Source of the DNA: Celoporthe dispersa
Lineage: Eukaryota; Ascomycota; Sordariomycetes; Diaporthales; Cryphonectriaceae
NCBI GenBank assembly: GCA_016584495.1
Contig: WAID01000009.1
Location: 2,480,001-2,544,000, forward strand
Reading direction: 5' to 3'
DNA: 64,000 nt
Shown here: piece by piece, positions 57,014 to 64,000 of the stretch
Layout of the letters: the number at the start of each line of letters is the position of its first letter
Position numbering within the stretch: position 1 is the stretch's first letter
The notes under the pieces: model-generated
Seen by the model: the letters and a program-made list of their open reading frames with translations, nothing else
What the model was told of the DNA's origin: nothing
The model's database searches: none
Translations under genes and position numbers: made by a program

Positions 57014-57060
57014 TCAGGGGTGCCGAAAAGGGGGGGTGCCGAAAAGTACCCCCTGCGACT
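57014..57060 (-). repeat. Right terminal inverted repeat of the transposon
   Basis: 47 bases, reverse complement of the left repeat, with one G fewer in the central run (seven). Beyond the perfect part, further inward bases still match partly (CCACA shared). Confidence 0.95.
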
Positions 57061-57062
57061 TA

Positions 57063-57885
57063 TATCTACACGCACGCAGAACCAGCATCGCGGCTACTGA
57101 GACTGTTTGCGGCATGTCCAAGACCTCTACTGCTAGACCAAGTTAGTTTCTCTTTCACACTCAAACCATCCCATAAGTCCTCGGAGGACATCCTTCGAAA
57201 TCGTCAGCCCACACTCTTTTTATACTACCCTGGGTATCCTGGGCCCGCTGGCAAGAGTTTCTGGGCCAAAGCTGTCTCTAATTCACTAAACGGCCAAAGA
57301 ATTTCGTCAGGTCAAGGACGGTGACGAACAAGCAAGCCACAAAATTATACGACGCTGGCAAAGGTTTCGACGACGGCGATGTCGATGGCTGGCCTCCCTT
57401 GGCTCGGGCAGTGCATGAGGGGGCCTTGCAGATAGTAGAAAGGTCGATGGGTCGAGTAACTACCAAGTAAGTACACTGCTAGATGCCATAGTTTTGGCTG
57501 GATGCTCGAGAGCCAATAGGCGCTAATTAGTCCTAACCGGGACAGTACCTCAATGACTGGCAGTTCGTTGCAAATGGGAAGGACGTCTGTCTCTAGGCCC
57601 CATTGGGTTAGCCAGCAGCCATTGGCTCGTCAAACTTACCCTAGACCAGTGAATGGGCGTGGGCTCAGTGAATATTTTGTTGCCATAGGCCCAAGATCTC
57701 ACCGTAATTGGGACCTCCCATGGCACGGCCTCTGCCAGAACTTTGGGAATTATCTATATGAGAACTATATTTGGTATTGCTTCTATCAACATAAACAGGG
57801 CTATGAATGCTTGGGCAAGACTTCTCAGTCGCAGTAATTACTTAGACCTGCCAGCAGTTAGTCAGTCTTTTGACCCAGGAAGTAA
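57063..57885. other. Accessory spacer with ankyrin-like scrap
   Basis: Immediately right of the element the plus strand has short disconnected frames. One at about 57317-57465 (KLYDAGKGFDDGDVDGWPP, then LARAVHEGALQIVERSM) has the look of an ankyrin repeat. Another at 57553-57837 has no recognised content. These are probably decayed remnants. Confidence 0.4.
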
Positions 57886-60220
57886 TTAACCTCGCTGTTC
57901 ACTCCTCGTGCTCCTGCTCCGAGCCGTGAATTTTCTCTTGTCCCACAACGCGGGCAGGTCCTCCTTGACAGCCGAAAAGAGCTTGGAGGGCTGCACAGCT
58001 TGGGTGCGTGCGTCCATCTCGTCAAAGACGCCCATAATTCCGTCCCGCGTGTAGAAGTTCCTCATCTCCTTGGCCTGCGCCGCCTGGTCCGCCTGAGGGT
58101 CGTCATACATCTTGAGCATCAGCGGCGCCAGAGACGCGATGGCCGCCGGCGTCGCGGTGGCGGCGATCTGCACCACGCCTTCGTACGCTGCGGGATGGAC
58201 GGTGCCCGAGTAGACGCCTTCGTCTGCCGTGGAGCAGAATACGAGGATGGGGTGCGGCAGGCGGCCATCTTGGTCCACGGCCCGGCTGATGGCCTCCTCA
58301 ATCTTGTCATAGTGCTTCTTGCGATACCTCACCTCCTTCTGAAAGTACGTTCTCGCCTGGCCGTTTTGCCCTGTTATCGAGCCGGAGGGTGAGCGTGATA
58401 ACGGCTTTGGGTCCTTCCGAAGCTCGCGGATACTCTCGTGGCACTTGCTCAGCTGATCTAGGAGCTCAAGACTACGCGGAATTAGATCCTCTCGCCCGAG
58501 TTGAATCCGGGAGGAGAATTGGGGGGAGGGAGGAAGTTGGGCAACGCATACCGAGGAACCAACGGCTCCTTGCTCTTGGGCGTCCGTACCACTAAATACT
58601 TCCATTCTCCCAGTAACTTGACCTCAAGATCGAACGACGTGCTGCGACCTTCCTTGGGACTTCTTCAGCTTTCATAGTCCTGTGTCTAGCAGCCTATTGT
58701 ATTCCTCAGAGAGCATCTTGTGACGCTTTTGGGCCCGTTCATCCTGAACAAAGGTGGTTGTTGTTACCCGACTGCCGGACTTACGCGTGAAGGGTCGAGT
58801 TCGATAATGATGATCGTAACATTCGTCAGCTAAAACATAGCATCGAGTCTTCCCTGTTAGCTAGCACCTGGCATATGCGACAAGGACGTGCACGACACTC
58901 ACACTGCTGGGCCCCTTCAGGCCATCGTCGCTGACCCAATGGTACAGCGCACTCCAGTTCCCGCTCGAGTACAACGTGACGGAGGTGAAGTCTTCGGGGT
59001 ACTTGGACTTTGTGAGGACCTCTAGGTTGATGTCTAGCTTTCTCCATTCGAACTTGTTGACCCTGAATCGCCCCGTCGCGTCCTCCCGTACCAGTACGTC
59101 GTGCATCGGCGCCGTCGTGTTGTCGGGGATGCTGAGGTGGCAGATAGTTTCCACACCGCAGTGCTCGAGCCAGCGGAAGAGCTGTCGGATCTCGGCCAGT
59201 GGCGGGTCTTTAAAATAATTCAGGTGCAACAAGAGACAAAGGTAATTATCATCTGTGCCGTAGAGTGCCTTCCGCACGTCCGAGACGTCCGTCAAGTACT
59301 GAAAGATGTCTGCTTTCATACCTTCTCTGAAATTCAACTCCTTGTCCCGCAGTTCCGTAGTCTTTTCGCTCGGTGAGCCATCTAGCTTCATGTGCGTAGA
59401 TGTCGCGAGAGTCCCAGGCCAGCAACCTCGTTGGACTTTTGCGCCCGTCTCAAACATAGTATTCGTCCTGGGCTGTCCAGTATTTGGCAGGTAAAGTGTC
59501 CCGCTGGGCTCCGGAAGCCTCAGTGCCCGGGCCCATCCCCCTGCCCGTTCGCTCTAGGCATATTTTCATGGCCACGTGAAGCGGTTGGTCTCCTTCACGG
59601 TCCGCCTGCAGCAGCGCCCCCTCCGAATGCTTGGAGATCGTACCCAGCGAGGACGACATGTTTTCCGTGATCGCCAAGTGTAGGCAGTTCTGTTTGTTGG
59701 GGAATGGCATGGACAGTATGTTCTTCCAGATGTCCATGTCAGGGGTGGGATCTCCTGAGACGTGCAAGAGACAGTCGATGAAGTACTGGTTCCTCTTGCT
59801 GAGCACGGTCTAGAGAAAGGGCTCTCTCCCGGGCCCTGCATCTCGCTCTCTAAGAGTTCTGGGTACTCTCCGATGAGCCACCTGAGGAATGGGTAGCCCT
59901 TCTCCTCGAAGAAGTTTTGCGCTACGAGGTTGATGCTACCTTCCGATGTCACTGTTGGCCCTTCACGGGCGAAGTGTCAGAGGATATAAGCGGATACTAA
60001 TCCCATAATCGGGCTCGTCATCATCAATCAATTTATCGATGCACCCCCTGAAATATCTTCAACTTGTCGAACTCGGCCGCGTCTTCGAAGTCCATTCTAC
60101 CTATCGCCGCCACGATCTTGTTTCGAGCTTCCTCCTGGCTACTAGGGACCGAGCCCAGTTCGATATCGGGCTCCGGATCGTGAAAGCTAGACGTCGGTTG
60201 TCGTTTGATAGGTATCTTTC
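57886..60220 (-). pseudogene. Decayed ankyrin/subtilisin-like (S8) protein gene
   Basis: A chain of minus-strand coding pieces, reading from high to low coordinates: DPEPDIELGS...FDKLKIFQG (about 60200-60050); IDKLIDDDEPDYGI; an ankyrin-like part GYPFLRWLIGEYPELL / NCLHLAITENMSSSLG (59950-59560); a block with FRWLEHCGVETICHL, FEWRKLDINLEVL and VTLYSSGNWSALYHW (59457-58900), typical of the region before S8 peptidases in fungal ankyrin-subtilisin proteins; then GEWKYLVVRTPKSKEPL, and an S8-like segment KIEEAISRAVDQDGRLPHP / LVFCSTADEGVYSG / VHPAAYEGVVQIAAT with the end RDGIMGVFDEMDA. Between VVQIAAT and AAIASLAPLM the stretch that should hold the catalytic Ser is missing, and I see no Asp or His motif. 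There is a TAG near 59813 plus register changes near 60060 and 59820. Exon limits are approximate. Confidence 0.6.
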
Positions 60221-60344
60221 TAATTTACTATAGCATACATTAGTCCTAGATGGATGTGCTCTCTTTGATCAGTCGGCGTGTCGACAAGTTGAAAGCACAC
60301 AGCGTTTTGCCTGCAGAGGGCGGGCCTGCATTTTGTGGCGACGG

Positions 60345-62381
60345 ATGGCCTCGGAAAAAATGGTAGACCAGCTTCTCGAGAGCCCCAGGACCGCGCCCGA
60401 CACAAGGGACAGCACCGGGCGCACACCGCTCTCCTATGCGACGCAAAACGGCCATGCCCGTACAATCTCCCGGCTGTTAAAGCTTGAGGGCAAGGTTGAC
60501 CCGAACACAGCCGACGATGGTGGGAGAATACCACTGTCATTTGCTGCAGCAGAGTACCGCAGGGAGATGCTCGAGGCCATCCTGGTGGGGCTGGACGGAA
60601 AGGAAGCTGCAGAGACAGCAACCACCGCCGAAGAAGCCAAGCCTCGTCTGCGGTACAAGATCGAGATCGACAAGGCAGACAGTGCCAGGAAGACTCCGCT
60701 GTGGTACGCGGCATCCAGGGATCACGTCCGAGCGGTGGACGCGCTGCTCAGGAGAGGCGCGGATCCCAACATCACCGACGACGACAAGAGAACCCCGCTG
60801 AACCAGGCAGCATCCAACGGCAAGCCGGATGTGGTCAGCTTAATCTTGGGCCTGGGCCCCAAGAGACTAGCAAATATGAACCTGCAGTACAACGATGAAA
60901 GAAGTGCCATCTACGACGCCGCATTCTATGGCCATGCCGAGACCTTCTCTACACTCGTGCGCAGCGGCACGATACGATCAAGGTGGACGCCGACGGCGTA
61001 CGGCTCGTGTCTGCTGCACGCAGCTTACGACTGCCTTCCCATTACCAGATTGATCTGCAGCATACCAAAGAGATCGGCATTGATGCTGAAATCGCTCTGG
61101 AGAGACGGCGTTCCTGCTAGCCATCACCAGGGGATACGAAAGCGTGGCCGAAGAGCTGTTACAGAACGGGTCCAACCCCCTGAGGCCCGACAGTTCTAGA
61201 ATCACGCCCCTCAATGCCGTGACCAAGATGAAAGGCGTCCGATTTTTCCGCCTGACGTTGGACTCTATCCACCCAGGTGCCGATATCAACCCCCAAGACG
61301 ACTGGGGCCGAACACCGCTGCTCCAGGCGGTAAGAGGGGGAACGTCGAGGCTGTGAAGGCCCTGTTGAAAAGACCGGATGTCGACCTTTCGGTGAGCGAC
61401 GATGACGACCTTGCGAGCCTGCAGCACGCAGTCCAAATTGCAAATTCCAAGATGTTCAAGATGCTCTTGGCTGAGTAGCGGCAGCTCGACATCGTAACAG
61501 CCTTGTCCGCAGAGGCGGCTCAGGAGTTGGTCAGCCAGGCCGCAGATAGCGGTGACAAGGAGATCTTCGAACTCATCCTCAGCAAGGTTCCCGGGGCCGA
61601 TGTCCAGAGCGAGCGCCTCTTCCGACTCGTGGCTGAGGAGTAGCCATGACTGGCCGAGATCCTTCTGAAGCATGGCGCCGACGCTCGGAAGACGGATCAG
61701 CACGGGTGGCCTCTTGCGTGAATCGGCTTCGCGGCCAAGCCGAAGGGGGTGGACGGCAAGACGGTTGACAGCATCTCCCCGAAGCTGAGTTCCAGCGCCG
61801 TACGTCGTGTAACCCGGAGGACAAGGAGAGCGGTCTGACGCTCGTCTGCAAAACCGCTCCCTATTTAGGAATGCGAGCCGAGGAACCGAAGGCTGGATCG
61901 CCAACGTTATCGTCCAGTCTAGATACAATAATAAAAAGGATTAGGTCGTCGCGGCTGCCCAGAACAAGCGGCGCCAGTGTCAGGGCTGACCATCCTATTC
62001 CCCCAAACGACAAATTCTACTTCGAACTTAAGGTGTTGGGGCAACAAAGCTCTTGGAGGCACGTCCACCCACCCCTCCCCCTTCTTTCTCCCCTATGCCG
62101 TCGAATGTATATTGCTACCGCTCATACTGAAAGTTATTAGCTACGTCGCCATCGGCTTCGGCACGAAAGAAGCACGTCTAAGCAGACTGCCCGGCCTCCA
62201 TTCGGCGAAATCGTGGGGCTACCACAGCGATGACGGCGAAATATATGAAGAAGAAAGAATGCGCAGCATTGGCCAGACATTTTCCGAGACTGGCATTATT
62301 GGATGCTGCATAGACCCTATCAAAGGGACGGCGGTCTTCACTAGGAATGGGAAACGTCAAAGTGCGTGCATCTTTACATAA
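60345..62381 (+). pseudogene. Ankyrin-repeat plus SPRY protein pseudogene
   Basis: Plus-strand ankyrin repeats begin near ASEKMVDQLLESP, with clear repeats DSTGRTPLSYATQNGH, RKTPLWYAASRDHV..LLRRGADPN and KRTPLNQAASNG. After a register change near 61110 they continue as TAFLLAITRGYESV / ELLQNGSNPL and DWGRTPLLQAV, then, after another near 61330, as GNVEAVKALLKRP. In-frame stops follow: TAG 61476-61478, TAG 61641-61643 and TGA 61647-61649, inside otherwise readable ankyrin sequence (LAEILLKHGADARKTDQHG). A SPRY domain ends the gene: NDKFYFELK, a probable intron of about 62033-62140, then YVAIGFGTKEARLSRLPG and GIIGCCIDPIKGTAVFTRNG, cut short at 62381. Ankyrin plus SPRY is a recurrent architecture in fungal NLR-like proteins. 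No N-terminal effector domain is seen. Confidence 0.75.
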
Positions 62382-62389
62382 CTGAATCA

Positions 62390-62831
62390 CTGGGTGCGAA
62401 GCCTCTAATTTGCTATCGTCTATAAGAGAAATCGTTAAAGATATAAAAAGAATGTAAGAGTCTAATTCATACGAATCAACTTGTAAAAGTGCTCAATTAG
62501 TAATAAGATTTGCTATAATTACTAGATATAAAGGTCGGTAGCAGCTCGCTAGCAAGCTGCTATCGAAGCTAAATAATGCAATAACATTATGCTTTGTTAA
62601 TGATTATACTCATCACGTGCAAAGTTCCTGTTAAGTAGCAGCTTCTGAAACATGCATGTCAGCAACTAATGAAGGCTTGCATAGGATGCTTACGATAATC
62701 GAATGAGTAATTAATTGGCCGTCCAACCCCAAAGTTGAGCTTTAAGCCCCCCTCCCCGCTCTTTGATCTTGACACGCTAAAGTATCCAACAAGTCCTCAG
62801 CTCAGCGAACAAGTGATGTACTATCATCACC
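62390..62831. other. AT-rich spacer upstream of the HET gene
   Basis: About 440 bases, clearly more AT-rich than the core block, with TATAAAAAGAATG near 62441-62453 and AATTACTAGATATAAAGG near 62516-62533. No gene is seen. The right half should contain the HET gene promoter. Confidence 0.5.
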
Positions 62832-64000
62832 ATGGAACAAAATCAGAACGTTGCCAAGCTTCTCTATGAGCCTCTCCGTGAGGATACACAGGAAGTCCGA
62901 GTCATCGCTATTGAATCCGCGCCTCCTGCCGGTCACGGCCTCATCCGTTGCCGCCTGCGTACTATAACCCTTGGCAAGGCTTTTAAAAAGTACTTTGCCT
63001 TGTCGTACGTTGTAAGGAGTTATTTTCCTTTTGCTTCGTTCCCTGGAGAAGAAACTTGAGTGGTGAAGAGTCCCCATGCTAAGAACGGGGGGAAATCAAT
63101 GAAGTGGGGCAATGCAAGCGACACAGAATCCATCTTGGTCAATGGTTACGAGTTTCAGGCGACGAAAAGCCTCACCGAGGCTCTCCGATACATACCGCTT
63201 TCGGAGCCCGAGGCGAAGATAGCTTTATGGGTTGATGCGGTATGCATCAACCAGCATGATACGCTCGAGAGAGACTCTCAAGTCTCTCTGATGGGATCTA
63301 TCTACAAAAGCACTCGCCAGGTGGTATGCTGGCTTGGTCCGGAAGACACGAGCAGCGCTATCGTCTTGAGCTTTTTGCAACAGATAAAAGCTGATTTAGA
63401 TCAGAGCGATCAATGGGGAGCGACGAACTATTGTCCTTTTGATCGTCCGGCATATCACAAGTTTTTTGGAAGTGCGGAATGGTCTGGACTTGTCCGTGCA
63501 CCAGTATTCTCAGCAAGAGCTTATTGGCAGAGGGCATGGACTTTTCAGGAGATTATCCTTAGTCCAAGTTGTCGCCTTATTGCTGGATCCTGCTCGGTGC
63601 TTCTCGAGGATCTGGAAAGAGTTATATCTTGGATCCGCGAGTTTGTGACACGCGAACTTACAACAGGCGCCTTTCGCAATATGCTATCTTCCAATGCCTG
63701 GGGCGCCTTGACAGATATATATCGATTTTCTGAGCACGACTTTCCGTTAGTGAACATATTGGCAGTTCGGAAGAGCTATCAATTTCAGCGACAATCAAGC
63801 TACGAACAAGCAGTCAGTGTAGCAAGATATATGCAACAACGGAAGGCGACTGATCTTCGCGACAAGGTATACGCGGTAGCAATGCTTGGCGATATCGGGA
63901 TGAAGATCGACTATTCGTCCTCGATCCGAGACGTCTACACGAGGTTCTCCGGGAGCATGGTCGAAAAGATTCCTGACATTGGTACCATCCTGGACGAAAG
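62832..64000 (+). CDS. HET-domain (heterokaryon incompatibility) protein, C-terminus beyond window
   Basis: Exon 1 is 62832-63011 (60 codons, MEQNQNVAKLLYEPLREDTQ ... ALSYV). A 93-nt intron with GTAAGG donor and an AAG acceptor leads to exon 2 from 63105 (WGNASDTESILVNGYEF), which stays open to the right edge (298 codons). The splice restores the HET signature ALSYVWG; further family motifs follow: LTEALRYIPL, IALWVDAVCINQHD, ERDSQVSLMGSIYKSTRQVV, CWLGPED, AYWQRAWTFQEIILSP and DLRDKVYAVAMLGD. HET proteins act in fungal non-self recognition and can set off cell death on hyphal fusion; the specificity of this one is unknown. No stop or frame break was seen in 1.07 kb, unlike the genes next to it, so it may be active. 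Confidence 0.88.

Larger units (their letters stand above)
55206..57060 (+). mobile_element. Fot1/pogo-like Tc1-mariner DNA transposon, RIP-degraded
   Basis: The element is 1,855 bp, bounded by inverted repeats beginning AGTCGCAGGGGGTAC and by TA at each end (55204-55205 and 57061-57062), the target duplication of Tc1/mariner elements. Size, TA target and transposase layout fit the fungal Fot1/pogo group. The interior is AT-rich compared with all flanking core genes, and its single transposase frame is broken by many TAG codons. The outer termini remain nearly perfect, so the copy could in principle still be moved by a transposase made elsewhere. Confidence 0.92.

Overview
The window is nuclear DNA of a filamentous ascomycete (Pezizomycotina). 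A Sordariomycete is my inference from protein style, gene density and intron form; no species is claimed. The evidence is short introns (about 55-190 nt, GT-AG with TAG/CAG acceptors), GC-rich third codon positions, CT-rich leaders, a divergent intron-containing H3/H4 pair, and a repeat-induced-point-mutation (RIP)-like decayed transposon beside HET, ankyrin and SPRY genes.

Layout. 1-54 kb is a core chromosomal block. In order it holds: an unrecognised intronless gene cut by the left edge (1-1457, -); an FAD monooxygenase of the phenol hydroxylase type (3875-6093, -); a disordered protein with a conserved-looking C-terminal domain (9083-11106, +); a DDHD-domain phospholipase (12961-16176, -); a cation/Ca2+ exchanger (16748-17908, -) divergent from an NRAMP metal transporter (18867-20760, +); a PPS1-type dual-specificity phosphatase (23108-25412, +); the autophagy PROPPIN Atg18 (26249-27942, -); the wybutosine enzyme PPM2/TYW4 (29155-32991, +) tail to tail with the TFIIH helicase RAD3 (33051-35895, -); a C2H2 zinc-finger protein (40273-41536, +); the splicing factor PRP3 (42809-44275, -) divergent from the RNA polymerase I large subunit RPA190 (45003-50268, +); and histones H3 (51159-51748, -) and H4 (53270-53673, +). 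Intergenic stretches are long (up to 4.4 kb) and full of microsatellites, CT tracts and G/C homopolymers.

54-64 kb is an accessory block. It has a 1.86-kb Fot1/pogo-like element with perfect TA duplications and a stop-riddled transposase (55206-57060), a decayed minus-strand gene with a damaged subtilisin-like segment (57886-60220), a plus-strand ankyrin plus SPRY pseudogene (60345-62381), and an intact HET-domain gene running off the right edge (62832-64000). This looks like a remnant allorecognition/NLR-type cluster.

The most important sequence-level observation is that five conserved genes (DDHD lipase, PPS1, RAD3, C2H2 factor, RPA190), two of which are essential in yeast, are each broken by surplus bases at runs of C or G. 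RPA190 is broken twice. In every case except the first break in the C2H2 gene, dropping one base restores a protein of family length. This most likely means homopolymer errors in the assembly and must be known by anyone using this annotation. All exon joins below were worked out by hand from splice motifs and reading frame; none was checked against transcripts or databases.
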